NCBI RefSeq assembly: GCF_016745425.1
Contig: NZ_JAERVK010000004.1
Location: 271,999 to 335,998 of the forward strand
Source: Candidatus Methylomicrobium oryzae
GTDB lineage: Bacteria; Pseudomonadota; Gammaproteobacteria; Methylococcales; Methylomonadaceae
Direction of reading: 5' to 3'
DNA length: 64,000 nt
The notes under the pieces are model-generated. The model searched no databases. It worked only from the letters and a program-made list of their open reading frames with translations, and had not been told where the DNA came from. Of the stretch, positions 9,451 to 18,063 are shown in pieces. The translations under genes and the position numbers were made by a program. Each line of letters starts with the position of its first letter. The stretch's first letter is position 1.

Positions 9451-12400
9451 CCGCGGCCATCCCGTTAAACCCCTTCGATTTCCCTTTGTCCGGCGTCCGC
9501 CTGATCGAAGCCAGCGCCGGAACCGGCAAAACCTATACGATCGCGGCCCTGTACGTGCGGCTGATCCTCGGCCATTCCCCGGACAATTCGACGCCGGCGC
9601 GCCCGTTATTGCCCCCGGACATCCTGGTGGTTACCTTTACCGAGGCGGCGACCCAGGAACTCCGGGAACGCATCCGCGACCGATTGAGCCAGGCGGCGCG
9701 CTATTTTCGCAAGCAGACCTCCGAAGCGGACGAATTCCTGAAAGCCGTGCGCGCGGATTTTCCCGAAACCGCCTGGCCGGCCCGCGCCCGCGACCTCGAA
9801 CTGGCCGCCAACTGGATGGACGAAGCGGCAATTTATACCATCCACGGCTGGTGCAACAAAATGCTGCAGCAGCATGCGTTCCACAGCGGCGGCCTGTTCC
9901 GCCAGGAAGTGAATACCGACGATACGGAACTGCTGCATGAGGTCGTCAAGGATTATTGGCGAACTTTTTTTTATCCCCTGACGGATACCGCCTCCCGCGC
10001 GGTTACCCGATTCATCAAATCGCCCATGGATCTCGCGGGGCTGCTTACTCCCTTATTACCGGAAACGGAAGCGCTGGGCCTCGATTTCAATGAAGACATT
10101 GACTCGGTTTTCCAGTCATGGGAAGCATGGGAAACCGAACGCCAGGCGTTGGAGACATCGGCCCGCACCTGCTGGAGCAATGGACGGGACATCATCGAAA
10201 AATTATTGAACGACGCATCGGAAAACGGCTGGCTGAACGGGAACAAATACCGTAAAGCCGGCTTCGGCGATAAGCTGAAAGCGATGGCCGAGTGGGCGAA
10301 CGGGCGCAGTCATCCGGCGATCGGTGAGCTGGAAAAATTCGGCTGCAACAAGTTATCCTCGGCACTGGTCAAGACCCATCTCGATAAGAAGGCGCGTCTG
10401 CATCACCGAGCGTTCGAAGCCGTGAATGACTTGGTCAGCCACTGCGGCAAAGAAATCGACATCGACGGCAAAATTTGTCTGCACGCCTTGCACTGGGTAC
10501 GAAACCGCTACGACAGCGAAAAGCAGCGCATGGCCCGGATGACCTTCGACGACATGCTGAGCCGTCTCGATAATGCATTGCACGGACACAGCGGAGAGCC
10601 GCTGAAGGAAACGATTCGCCGGCAATATCCGGTGGCGCTGATCGACGAGTTCCAGGACACCGATCCGATCCAGTACCGGATTTTTTCGACCGTCTACCCG
10701 GCGAATGTCGAAGACGGCTCGGGCTGCTTCATGATCGGCGATCCCAAGCAGGCGATTTATTCGTTTCGCGGCGCCGATATCTACACCTATCTGAAGGCCC
10801 ACAAACACACGGCCGGACGCCGCCATACGCTGACGACCAATTACCGCTCCACGGCCGCGATGGTAGAGGCCGTCAACCGGGTCTTCCTGCATGCGGACGG
10901 CCGGCATCCGACCGGGGTTTTTCGCTTCAAGCGCGAGCAGGAAAATCCCCTGCCCTTCCTCGAAGTCGACGCGAAAGGCCGCGAAGAGGAATGGCAGATC
11001 GACCATCGTGCCGCGCCTGCCCTCACGTTTTGGCTGTGGAACGATGGAAAATCGGTAGGGATGCCGGAATACCGCGAAAAAATGGCCGAAGCCGCCGCCG
11101 GCGAGATCGTCAGGCTGCTGAACCTCGCCAACGCGGGACAGGCCGGATTCCAATCGGATAAAGGCCTGCAGCCCTTGAAACCTTCGAACATCGCAATCCT
11201 GGTCCGCAGCGGCACCGAAGCCAAAGCGATGCGCAAGGCGCTGGCGAAGCGAAATCTGCGTAGTGTCTACCTTTCCGAAAAGAATTCGATTTTCAGGACT
11301 CGCGAAGCCTCCGACCTGTTGATCTGGCTGAAAGCGCTGGCCGATCCGCGCAACGAGCGCAAGGTGCGCGCGGCGCTCGGCACCGCCACTTTCGGCTGGC
11401 CTCACTGCAAGCTATATCGGCTGGCCCAGGACGAACCGGAGTGGGAGCTGCATTTGGACCGCTTTCTCGCCTATCACGCGCGCTGGCGGCAAAGCGGCAT
11501 CCTGCCGGCCTTGCGGCAGCTGATCGACGACTACGCCCTGTACACGCGGGTCAGGCTGGAAACCGAGAACGAAGGCGAGCGCAGCCTGACCAACCTGCTG
11601 CATCTGGCCGAACTCATGCAGCAGGCCGGCAGCCAGCTCGAAGGCGAACAGGCGTTGATCCGCTATCTGGCCGAATCGGTCGCAAACGGGAGCGGTAGGC
11701 TGGGCGACGATGAGATCATCCGGCTCGAAAGCGACGCAGACCTGATCAAAATTGTCACCATCCACAAATCCAAGGGGCTCGAATATCCCCTGGTTTTTCT
11801 GCCCTTCATCTGCAGTTATAAAGAAGTCACCGGCAAAAACTCGCATTACCGCTACCATGACGAACAGAACGACGATCGCCGGCTGATCATCGACCTCGGC
11901 AAGAGCGAGGAAAACAAGCGAAAACACGACGCCGAACGCCTTCAGGAGGATCTGCGCCTGCTCTATGTGGCAATGACCCGAGCGTGCCATGCCTGCTGGC
12001 TGGGCATCGCGCCGGTGAAATCGGACACCGGCGAAAAGTGCCAGCTGGAAAAATCCGCAGTCGGCTCGCTGCTGAACTGGGAAACCGATACACCGACCGA
12101 ACAGCTGGGAACACGCCTCGCCGAACTCAAAGGCGATTGCGCGGCAATCGAAATCGCTGCATTGCCGGCGGTCAGCGATGCGCAGTACACGCCTCAAGCC
12201 GAGGCCGGACAGTTCAATCCCGCACGCACGGTCAACACGCGGATTCCGGCCGACTGGTGGATCGCCAGCTACAGCGCGCTGTCGATCGAAGACAAACCGC
12301 AGGCGGAACCATCCCCAGCCGGCGACGGCCCGAACGAGCCGGAAACGGCACGGGACGACAAGCGCAGCGACGAAGCGGAACCGAATACGGGACCTGTCGC

Positions 12401-13142
12401 CGCAACCGGAATTCACGGACTGCCTCGCGGCGCCGCCCCCGGCGTGCTGATCCACGACCTGCTCGAACGTTGCGCGCGGTTCGGCTTTGGGGAAATCCGC
12501 GCCAAGCCGGATCTGGCGAACGAATGGATACAAGAGCGTTTCGCAGCCAAGGACTGGATCGGCAAACAAGCGCTGGTTGCTGCCGCCCTGTCGGACTGGC
12601 TGGCCTTGCCGTTGCTGGAAAATGCGGACCTCTGCCTGGGCAGGCTGGCTCAAGGCGCCTACCAACCCGAGCTGGAATTCCTGATCGGCGCGGATAAGGT
12701 CGATACGCAGGCGCTGGATCGCCTGGTCACCCGCCACACTTTTTCCGGCCTGCCCCGCCCGGCGCTGTTGCCCGCGCAAGTGAACGGCCTCTTGAAAGGC
12801 TTCATCGATCTGGTTTTTGTCCATGAGGGACGCTATTACGTGGCCGATTACAAATTCAACAGTCTCGGCGGCGGCGATACGGCCTATACGCCGGAAGCAT
12901 TGCGCGCGGCAATGCTCGCGAAGCGCTACGACCTGCAGTCCGCCTTATATCTACTGGCCCTGCACCGCCTGCTGAAGGCCAGATTGGGAGAAAATTACGA
13001 CTATGACGCCCATATCGGCGGCAGCCTCTATCTGTTCCTGCGCGGCTGCCAAAGCCCGACCGGGGGACGCATGTTCGTGAAGCCGCCCAAAGCGTTGATC
13101 GAAGGACTGGATGAGCTCTTTACGACCGGAGGCGCGGCATGA
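9447..13142 (+). CDS. recB: Exodeoxyribonuclease V subunit beta (RecB)
   Basis: A 1231-residue RecB: the 3'-5' SF1 helicase and the only nuclease of RecBCD. The Walker A motif EASAGTGKTYT is at about residues 21-31. The motif II region LIDEFQDTDPIQY is near 395, GDPKQAIYSFRGADI near 430, and the late helicase motif TIHKSKGLEYPLVFLP near 770. The C-terminal nuclease carries the Asp-Tyr-Lys motif in YVADYKFNSLG at about residues 1131-1140, so it appears catalytically intact. An Ala/Pro/Glu/Asp-rich linker precedes the nuclease domain. The gene overlaps recC at its start and recD at its end by four bases each. Confidence 0.97.
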   Translation: MTAAIPLNPFDFPLSGVRLIEASAGTGKTYTIAALYVRLILGHSPDNSTPARPLLPPDILVVTFTEAATQELRERIRDRLSQAARYFRKQTSEADEFLKAVRADFPETAWPARARDLELAANWMDEAAIYTIHGWCNKMLQQHAFHSGGLFRQEVNTDDTELLHEVVKDYWRTFFYPLTDTASRAVTRFIKSPMDLAGLLTPLLPETEALGLDFNEDIDSVFQSWEAWETERQALETSARTCWSNGRDIIEKLLNDASENGWLNGNKYRKAGFGDKLKAMAEWANGRSHPAIGELEKFGCNKLSSALVKTHLDKKARLHHRAFEAVNDLVSHCGKEIDIDGKICLHALHWVRNRYDSEKQRMARMTFDDMLSRLDNALHGHSGEPLKETIRRQYPVALIDEFQDTDPIQYRIFSTVYPANVEDGSGCFMIGDPKQAIYSFRGADIYTYLKAHKHTAGRRHTLTTNYRSTAAMVEAVNRVFLHADGRHPTGVFRFKREQENPLPFLEVDAKGREEEWQIDHRAAPALTFWLWNDGKSVGMPEYREKMAEAAAGEIVRLLNLANAGQAGFQSDKGLQPLKPSNIAILVRSGTEAKAMRKALAKRNLRSVYLSEKNSIFRTREASDLLIWLKALADPRNERKVRAALGTATFGWPHCKLYRLAQDEPEWELHLDRFLAYHARWRQSGILPALRQLIDDYALYTRVRLETENEGERSLTNLLHLAELMQQAGSQLEGEQALIRYLAESVANGSGRLGDDEIIRLESDADLIKIVTIHKSKGLEYPLVFLPFICSYKEVTGKNSHYRYHDEQNDDRRLIIDLGKSEENKRKHDAERLQEDLRLLYVAMTRACHACWLGIAPVKSDTGEKCQLEKSAVGSLLNWETDTPTEQLGTRLAELKGDCAAIEIAALPAVSDAQYTPQAEAGQFNPARTVNTRIPADWWIASYSALSIEDKPQAEPSPAGDGPNEPETARDDKRSDEAEPNTGPVAATGIHGLPRGAAPGVLIHDLLERCARFGFGEIRAKPDLANEWIQERFAAKDWIGKQALVAAALSDWLALPLLENADLCLGRLAQGAYQPELEFLIGADKVDTQALDRLVTRHTFSGLPRPALLPAQVNGLLKGFIDLVFVHEGRYYVADYKFNSLGGGDTAYTPEALRAAMLAKRYDLQSALYLLALHRLLKARLGENYDYDAHIGGSLYLFLRGCQSPTGGRMFVKPPKALIEGLDELFTTGGAA

Positions 13143-15139
13143 ACCGGGAAACGTCCGTGCTGGCGACCATCGACCGCTGGGTCGAAGCGGGCTGGCTGAG
13201 CCGGCTGAACCGCGCCTTCGCGCGTTTTCTGCGGGAACTGGAGCCCCATGCGGGCGATGCGGTGCTCTGGGCCGGCGCGCTGGCCAGCCATCAGCTGGAC
13301 CGTGGCGAGGTGTACCTGGACCTGGAAAGCCTGTCGCGACGCCCCGGCCTGACATTGGCGATTCCAAGCGACGAAGACTGGGCTTCCCGCTTTGAACCCG
13401 CCCAGGCGGAGCTTTCGGTGCTCGAAGCGTTCGGCCTGGCGCAATGGCGATCCGAGCTCCGAAACTCCTCGCTGGTTTCGACAGGAGAAGGCAAAACGCC
13501 GCTGGTATTGGACGGCAGCCGCCTGTATCTGCGCCGCTACTGGCAATATCAACGGACGCTGGACCGGTGCATTCAGGAGCGTCTGGAAACGGTCCGTTCC
13601 GGTCTGCCCGAAGCCTTGCGGAACCGAATCGACGCGCTGTTTCCCGGCAGTCCCGAGCAGCCGGACTGGCAGAAAATCGCCTGTGTACTGGCGCTGCGCT
13701 CGCGCTTCGCGATCATTACCGGCGGCCCGGGCACCGGCAAGACCACGACCTTGACCAAGCTGCTCGCGCTGCTGATCCAGCTCATGCAAATCGAAGCGCC
13801 CGGCGCGCGCAAACCGATCATTCATTTGGCCGCGCCGACCGGTAAGGCCTCCGCCCGGGTCAGCGAATCGATCGCCAAGGCGCTGGAGCAGCTCAATGTT
13901 GATGACAACATCAAGGAAAGCATCCCCAAAAAGGCCGGCACGCTGCACCGCCTGCTGGGCAGCCGCCCCGATTCTCGTCGCTTCAAACATAACCGGCACC
14001 TTCGGCTTGCCGCGGACATCGTGATCGTCGACGAAGCCTCGATGATCGATCTGGAAATGATGGCCTCCTTGCTCGATGCGCTGCCGGACAACGCGCAGCT
14101 GATCCTGCTCGGCGACAAGGACCAGTTGGCATCCGTCGAAGCCGGCTCGGTAATGGGCGACTTGTGCCGGGGCGCCGAAAACGCAGCCTATGATAATGAC
14201 GCCCGCGCCTGGATCGAAAAATATTCCGGCGAACGGCTCCCGCCTTCGACAGCCCCGGGCACGAACATCAACCAGCAAACGGTGATGCTGCGCCACAGCC
14301 ACCGCTTCGGCGAACACAGCGGCATCGGCCGGCTGGCGCGCGCGGTGAATGCGGGCGACAGCATCCAGGCGCAGGCGATCCTGAACGATACGGCGACTTT
14401 TAAGGACCTGCTGCCGCAGCCGGAAACCGACTATCAGCGGCTCAGAGCCCGGCCGGAACCCGATGCGGCCGACGCGCTGCTGAAAAAACTGGTCGCGGTC
14501 AATACCGGCACTAATGCCGACAGCAAGCCGAATCCCCGCCAGGGTTACGGCTATTACCTGGACGCGATCCGGAACCGCCCGGCCAACGACGCCGCTTCAT
14601 ACGACGCCTGGGCCGAACGGGTCCTGTCCGCGTTCGACGCCTTCCAGGTGCTCTGCGCGTTGCGCCGGGGCCGCTGGGGCGTGGAAGAAATGAACCGGCG
14701 CATCGAAGACTGGCTGTTTCCGAAGCAGGCGCCGGGACTCTGGTACGAAGGCCGGCCGGTGATGATCACCCGCAACGACTACAACCTGGGCCTGATGAAC
14801 GGCGATATCGGGATTGCGCTTTACGATCCTACCGGAAAGCTGCGGGTGGCTTTTCCAACCGACGACCCGCTGGCCGCAGCCAAAATCCGCTGGCTGTCGC
14901 CGCTGCGCCTGCCCGACGCGGAAACCGCGTTCGCGATCACGGTGCACAAATCGCAAGGCTCCGAGTTCAATCACGTGGTCCTGGCCCTGCCCGAAGCCCA
15001 AAGCCCGGTCCTGACCCGCGAGCTGATCTACACCGGCATCACCCGGGCCAAGGAAAACTTTACCCTGCTGGAAAGCCGCGAAGGGGTTTTCGATCAGGCC
15101 GTCAAGGCGCGGATGAAAAATCCCGTGGATTCAGGCTGA
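13139..15139 (+). CDS. recD: Exodeoxyribonuclease V subunit alpha (RecD)
   Basis: A 666-residue RecD, the 5'-3' SF1 helicase motor of RecBCD. Walker A GGPGTGKTTTL sits near residue 194, the APTGKASARVSESI block near 232, DEASMIDLEMM (motif II) near 297, GDKDQLASVEAGSV near 330, and the C-terminal FAITVHKSQGSEF with ELIYTGITRAK near 600-640. All helicase motifs look intact. It is the last gene of the recC-recB-recD unit. Unlike in E. coli, no ptrA-like protease gene separates recC from recB. Confidence 0.97.
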   Translation: MNRETSVLATIDRWVEAGWLSRLNRAFARFLRELEPHAGDAVLWAGALASHQLDRGEVYLDLESLSRRPGLTLAIPSDEDWASRFEPAQAELSVLEAFGLAQWRSELRNSSLVSTGEGKTPLVLDGSRLYLRRYWQYQRTLDRCIQERLETVRSGLPEALRNRIDALFPGSPEQPDWQKIACVLALRSRFAIITGGPGTGKTTTLTKLLALLIQLMQIEAPGARKPIIHLAAPTGKASARVSESIAKALEQLNVDDNIKESIPKKAGTLHRLLGSRPDSRRFKHNRHLRLAADIVIVDEASMIDLEMMASLLDALPDNAQLILLGDKDQLASVEAGSVMGDLCRGAENAAYDNDARAWIEKYSGERLPPSTAPGTNINQQTVMLRHSHRFGEHSGIGRLARAVNAGDSIQAQAILNDTATFKDLLPQPETDYQRLRARPEPDAADALLKKLVAVNTGTNADSKPNPRQGYGYYLDAIRNRPANDAASYDAWAERVLSAFDAFQVLCALRRGRWGVEEMNRRIEDWLFPKQAPGLWYEGRPVMITRNDYNLGLMNGDIGIALYDPTGKLRVAFPTDDPLAAAKIRWLSPLRLPDAETAFAITVHKSQGSEFNHVVLALPEAQSPVLTRELIYTGITRAKENFTLLESREGVFDQAVKARMKNPVDSG

Positions 15140-15192
15140 GGAAACTTCGATCAGCAGGGGAAGCCTTCCTTGCATAAGCATTGGCTTCGTTG

Positions 15193-15433
15193 CGTAGGCT
15201 GGGTTGAAGCGAAGCGGAAACCCAGCTCACTTGAAATTTAAATCCCCAAGACCATCCAATTAAAAATGCGAACCTATAAACGTCTTCATCTCAGCGGTGG
15301 AAAATATTTCTTTACCGTGAATCTTGCCGAGCGACGGGATAACGATGACTCATCCAGCACATCGACTGCCTGCGAGAAGCTTTCCGACATATGATTCTTG
15401 CTGGGTTTCCGCTTCGCTTCAACCCAGCCTACG
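15193..15433. repeat. 34-bp perfect inverted repeat pair enclosing transposase remnant
   Basis: The 34 bases at 15193-15226 (beginning CGTAGGCTGGGTTGAAGCG) are the exact reverse complement of 15400-15433. Between them lies the truncated REP-associated transposase. Within each arm GCTGGGTT and AACCCAGC-type ends make a local palindrome, which is the typical build of REP sequences that such transposases recognise. Confidence 0.85.
15266..15399 (+). pseudogene. REP-associated tyrosine transposase, N-terminal remnant
   Basis: From ATG 15266 the frame reads MRTYKRLHLSGGKYFFTVNL and AERR, the standard N-terminus of IS200-like REP-associated transposases (pattern GGxYFFTVNLAERR). After about 24 codons the homology moves to another frame, where LIQHIDCLREAFRHMI continues the family sequence. 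One frameshift therefore lies near 15338-15345. Homology stops at the downstream 34-bp repeat at 15400, so the catalytic part with the Tyr is missing. It is a dead remnant, but the flanking REPs suggest it once mobilised them. Confidence 0.7.
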
Positions 15434-15555
15434 AGCTTGGGATTCCAAGGAGCGGCACGGCATCCAGCTACTCAAACCTGAGGTGCCCCTCAGGTGTGTT
15501 TTTCCTAAGAATTTATACAGGAATTCCCGTTTGAAAAACACAGTTGGATAATACA

Positions 15556-15606
15556 AGGAGCGGCTTCAGCCGCGATGAGGGCTCTATCGCGGCTGAAGCC
15601 GCTCCT
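15556..15606. repeat. REP-type palindrome, 21-bp arms
   Basis: The arms 15556-15576 (AGGAGCGGCTTCAGCCGCGA plus T) and 15586-15606 are perfect reverse complements around a nine-base loop. Each arm is itself nearly palindromic (GCGGCTTCAGCCGC). Sequences of this type are common extragenic palindromes. No T run follows, so it is not called a terminator. Confidence 0.8.
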
Positions 15607-15764
15607 ACAGGGGGGGACGACACAACCAGAGACATAAATTTCATCCCTGTACGCGACCTGAAAATGCTCTAGCGCAACGCAATCGGAGCTACTGCCCTTG
15701 CCGGTGTCTTACACTGGCCGTCTCATTTCGGCACAAAGCCGCCAATCTCTAAATACACATAGGC

Positions 15765-15856
15765 CCATAGGATGGGCTGACGAAGGAAGCCCATCGTTCG
15801 CGATTGATACCCTAAAGGGCACTGGGCGAGCTTCGTCTCAGCCCATCCTATTCCAT
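15765..15856. repeat. Imperfect inverted repeat (AGGATGGGCTGA / TCAGCCCATCCT)
   Basis: Near 15770 the sequence AGGATGGGCTGACGAAG is answered around 15830-15850 by CTTCGTCTCAGCCCATCCT, its near reverse complement with a two-base difference. The roughly 45 bases between include GCCCATCG and GGGCGAGC, which can extend the pairing. It is a third type of palindromic element in the same intergenic patch. Confidence 0.6.
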
Positions 15857-15946
15857 ATCCTACGCAGAGAAACCGCGGTTGAATTTCTGCACCGCAAATC
15901 AACATCAATTCCCCTCAATTTTGTACAGATACTGTATAACTTTATC

Positions 15947-15974
15947 TTGACAACGAAATAAGCCCGGGTACACT
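15947..15974 (+). promoter_or_regulatory. Candidate sigma-70 promoter
   Basis: TTGACA at 15947-15952 and TACACT at 15969-15974 are separated by 16 bases. This is a full-consensus -35 with a fair -10. It points towards the membrane protein gene at 16116, but a terminator-like hairpin lies between at 16074-16101. No transcript evidence is available. Confidence 0.4.
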
Positions 15975-16073
15975 GGCTTTGCAGAAGATGAGGTCTTCGC
16001 CGGCACGCTGACCGGACTGGCGCGGCTTCCATTCTGCACGTGCTCAGTGAGCAACATATATCCTCTTCTCAAC

Positions 16074-16101
16074 CTCCCTTTCACAAAAGGGAGTTTTTTT
16101 T
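16074..16101 (+). terminator. Intrinsic-terminator-like hairpin with T8
   Basis: CTCCCTTT at 16074-16081 pairs with AAAGGGAG at 16086-16093 over a four-base loop, followed directly by eight T. It resembles an intrinsic terminator on the plus strand. Its stem also resembles the dispersed CCCCCTTTGAAAAAGGGGG repeats elsewhere in the window, so it may be a repeat copy. It argues against starting the next gene at GTG 16047, which would translate through it. Confidence 0.5.
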
Positions 16102-16115
16102 ATGGATCGCGCAAC

Positions 16116-16553
16116 ATGAAGGCAATGCCGTCGAAAAGCCGGACAGCCCTGAAAGGGCTGATCGAGATCAATTTCTATGTGTCCGTAGCCGTACTGATTG
16201 CGGGCTGCGTCCTGTCGATTTCGGAAGACGCTTCGCTTTTCGAGTTCAATGTCGACCTCTACGGCCCCTTGGCGAACAACCTGCGGATGATCTTGGTTTA
16301 TCTGGCGCTTACCGAAGTTTTTCTCTGCATCGGGTGTTTTTTATTGGGAAAAACCCAGTTCTTCATCCTGATCGGCCTGTCCCTGGTGCTGATGATCGGT
16401 TCCCTGGAAGTTTACGGCATGATCAACGGCATCGAAGTGGATCCCGATTTGTCGACTTTTTTCGCGTACACCGGCTTGTCGCACATCGCTTTCGGACTGT
16501 CGGCGTATTTTTCGAACGAGAAAAATATAAATGCCAAAGCAAAGCCTTACTGA
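16116..16553 (+). CDS. Hypothetical membrane protein
   Basis: A protein of 145 residues from ATG 16116, with four hydrophobic stretches (about residues 18-36, 60-75, 80-100 and 115-130 of this start). It appears to be a four-helix integral membrane protein. I recognise no family motif. A GTG start at 16047 would add 23 residues but would read through the hairpin with T8 at 16074-16101; ATG 16116 has GGA nine bases upstream. An ATG at 16125 is another option. It is followed in the same direction by the lipocalin gene after about 60 bases, so the two may be co-transcribed. Confidence 0.6.
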   Translation: MKAMPSKSRTALKGLIEINFYVSVAVLIAGCVLSISEDASLFEFNVDLYGPLANNLRMILVYLALTEVFLCIGCFLLGKTQFFILIGLSLVLMIGSLEVYGMINGIEVDPDLSTFFAYTGLSHIAFGLSAYFSNEKNINAKAKPY

Positions 16554-16613
16554 TTTTCACGCCTGCCCGGCAGTTTTTCCTCTTTGTATATAATTAGCCC
16601 GGATCGATTCAAG

Positions 16614-17126
16614 ATGAACATTTTCTGGCTTCTGGCATTTTTACTCACGAGTTGTACAGGTTTACCGAAGGGCCTTACACCGGTCGAAGCGTTCGATATA
16701 AACCGCTATCTCGGCACATGGTACGAAATCGCCCGGCTGGACCAGCGTTTCGAAAAAGGCCTGGACAATATTTCGGCCAATTATACGCTCGCGCCTGACG
16801 GTGGCGTCGAAGTGCTGAACCGGGGCAGGAATCCGGAAACCGGCGAATGGAAACAAGCCGAAGGCAAGGCTTATTTTATCGATCAGCCGACCGTAGGCAG
16901 GCTCAAGGTGTCCTTTTTCAGGCCTTTCTACGGCAGCTATAACATCATCGCGCTGGACCGGGAAAACTATCGGTATTCGATGGTGACGGGACAGAACCGT
17001 TCTTATCTCTGGATCCTGTCCAGAACCAAGACGATGCCGAGGGAAACGCGCGACGCCTTGATCGATAAAGCCAGGAGAATGGGCTTCGCGACCGATAAGC
17101 TGGTCATGGTAAAGCATGACCGCTGA
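16614..17126 (+). CDS. blc: Outer membrane lipoprotein, lipocalin (Blc-type)
   Basis: A 170-residue lipoprotein of the bacterial lipocalin family, which carries lipids or other hydrophobic ligands at the outer membrane. The signal MNIFWLLAFLLTSC ends in a lipobox with Cys14. The lipocalin motif GTWYEIARLDQRFEKGL is typical of Blc, as are NISANYTLAPDGGVEVLNR, GKAYF, VSFFRPFYGSYNIIALD, and YLWILSRTKTMP. The start at 16614 is chosen because it places the signal peptide at the N-terminus; an upstream in-frame start at 16584 would add ten polar residues. The symbol follows the family, not a proven orthologue. Confidence 0.93.
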   Translation: MNIFWLLAFLLTSCTGLPKGLTPVEAFDINRYLGTWYEIARLDQRFEKGLDNISANYTLAPDGGVEVLNRGRNPETGEWKQAEGKAYFIDQPTVGRLKVSFFRPFYGSYNIIALDRENYRYSMVTGQNRSYLWILSRTKTMPRETRDALIDKARRMGFATDKLVMVKHDR

Positions 17127-17227
17127 CTCGCTGATAGACCGGCAGCGGCTCCTGGGTTTTTACCGGTGAAGTTCTTTGTTACCCTCATCAGAAATGAGTG
17201 ATCGTATTAGGATTTCGCCAAAAATAA

Positions 17228-17300
17228 CTTCCCCCTTTGAAAAAAAGGGACTTCGTCAACAACACCTCCCCCTTTGAAAAAGGGGGATCGAGGGGGATTT
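17228..17300. repeat. Dispersed CCCCCTTTGAAAAAGGGGG repeat
   Basis: Two head-to-tail copies of a short palindrome, one near 17230 (CCCCCTTTGAAAAAAAGGG) and one near 17270 (CCCCCTTTGAAAAAGGGGG followed by ATCGAGGGGGATTT). Close copies occur at 21698-21780 and 27650-27690. It is a multi-copy palindromic element able to fold into a short hairpin with a T/A-rich loop. Confidence 0.75.
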
Positions 17301-17324
17301 ATTTGATCAATATCCCCCGCCCCC

Positions 17325-17440
17325 TCGGCAATATAGCTCCTGCATTGCCTACCTCCTGCTTCCCTGCAGTCGTCGGCAATCGCTCCTGCATTGCCCTACC
17401 TCCTGCATGAACGCTATGGATGGCGTGAATGCCAAGCTTA
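17325..17440. repeat. 48-bp hairpin repeat family, locus 1
   Basis: Two units start at 17325 and 17373, exactly 48 bases apart, each beginning TCGGCAAT and containing GCTCCTGCATTGCC and TACCTCCTGC. The first unit carries the short stem CTGC-TTCCCT-GCAG before TCG. The second carries a longer imperfect stem (GCATGAACGC with GCGTGAATGC). Related units lie at 27709-27876 and, inverted, at about 29606-29722. Confidence 0.7.
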
Positions 17441-17462
17441 ATCTCACCCTCATCCCTCAAGC

Positions 17463-18062
17463 TTATCGGGTTATCTTGAAAACTCCCCCATAGCTGTACG
17501 TCCTGCCCCATAGGGGGTGTACGATCTCAAACCGCAGCAGGAACGAGTCGTCCGACAAGGCCTCTTCGCTGATCACCGCCCGTCCAAGCAACAGGCTGTC
17601 CGGAATAGGCAGCGTGATCGGCCCGAGTTTCAGCAAATGCCCGTTGCTGCGGTAAACGAGCCGGCCTTCTTCAACGTGAACCTTTAGGCGAATTCCGAAG
17701 CCCATGCCGACATATTCGACCAATTCATGCGCCCGTCGGCTGACCATCCGCGAAGGAAACACGCAACTCCGCCCGTCGTCCGCCTGAACATGACGATGCC
17801 AGCGCAGCACGGAGCTATCTTCACCCCGCCATTTCTTGACCTCCACGGTCATCGGTCCGCCTTTCAGATCGACCAGCGCTTTGCCCAATCGCAGCAGCTT
17901 CAGCGCCGGCCTTAACCAATCCGGATAATCGATAGTCATGCTGCCGGTCACGAGCGTGCTTTCCTCCGGATCGGAAATAGCGTAATGGCTCCGAATCGCC
18001 AACGGCAGAGTCTCCCATTCTTCAGCCAGCACCCTTTGCATTAAAGCCCTATTTGAAGACAT
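17463..18062 (-). CDS. DUF4166 domain protein
   Basis: A 199-residue protein recognised as DUF4166 by its layout: an N-terminal helix (LMQRVLAEEWETLPLAIRSHY), a central WRHRHV-like segment with R.F.SRMV, and a C-terminal EEALSDDSFLLRFEIVHPLWGRTYSYGG that matches the family end. The family's function is unknown; it is often linked or fused to NAD(P)-dependent oxidoreductases. There is no signal peptide or membrane segment, so it is likely cytoplasmic. It starts one base after the DUF2269 gene and is the last gene of an SDR / DUF2269 / DUF4166 operon. Confidence 0.75.
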   Translation of the reverse strand: MSSNRALMQRVLAEEWETLPLAIRSHYAISDPEESTLVTGSMTIDYPDWLRPALKLLRLGKALVDLKGGPMTVEVKKWRGEDSSVLRWHRHVQADDGRSCVFPSRMVSRRAHELVEYVGMGFGIRLKVHVEEGRLVYRSNGHLLKLGPITLPIPDSLLLGRAVISEEALSDDSFLLRFEIVHPLWGRTYSYGGVFKITR

Positions 18063-18063
18063 A

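Larger units (their letters stand above)
15140..15946. other. Repeat-rich non-coding region after recD
   Basis: About 800 bases without an intact gene. They hold a broken REP-associated transposase fragment enclosed by 34-bp inverted repeats, a 21-bp-arm palindrome at 15556-15606, and an imperfect inverted pair around 15765-15855 built on AGGATGGGCTGA and its complement TCAGCCCATCCT. The remaining bases show nothing I recognise. Confidence 0.7.
17127..17462. other. Intergenic region holding dispersed repeats
   Basis: No gene is seen between the lipocalin and the convergent DUF4166 gene. From about 17209 the DNA consists of dispersed repeats: the CCCCCTTTGAAAAAGGGGG type at about 17228-17300, followed by two 48-bp repeat units starting at 17325 and 17373. 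A related run starts at 27631 with the same lead-in GGATTTCGCCAAAAA. Confidence 0.7.

Noticed and set aside
11412..12824. 470-codon frame on the minus strand
   Set aside because: It is antisense to recB, whose helicase and nuclease motifs are intact. No domain is seen in the minus frame.
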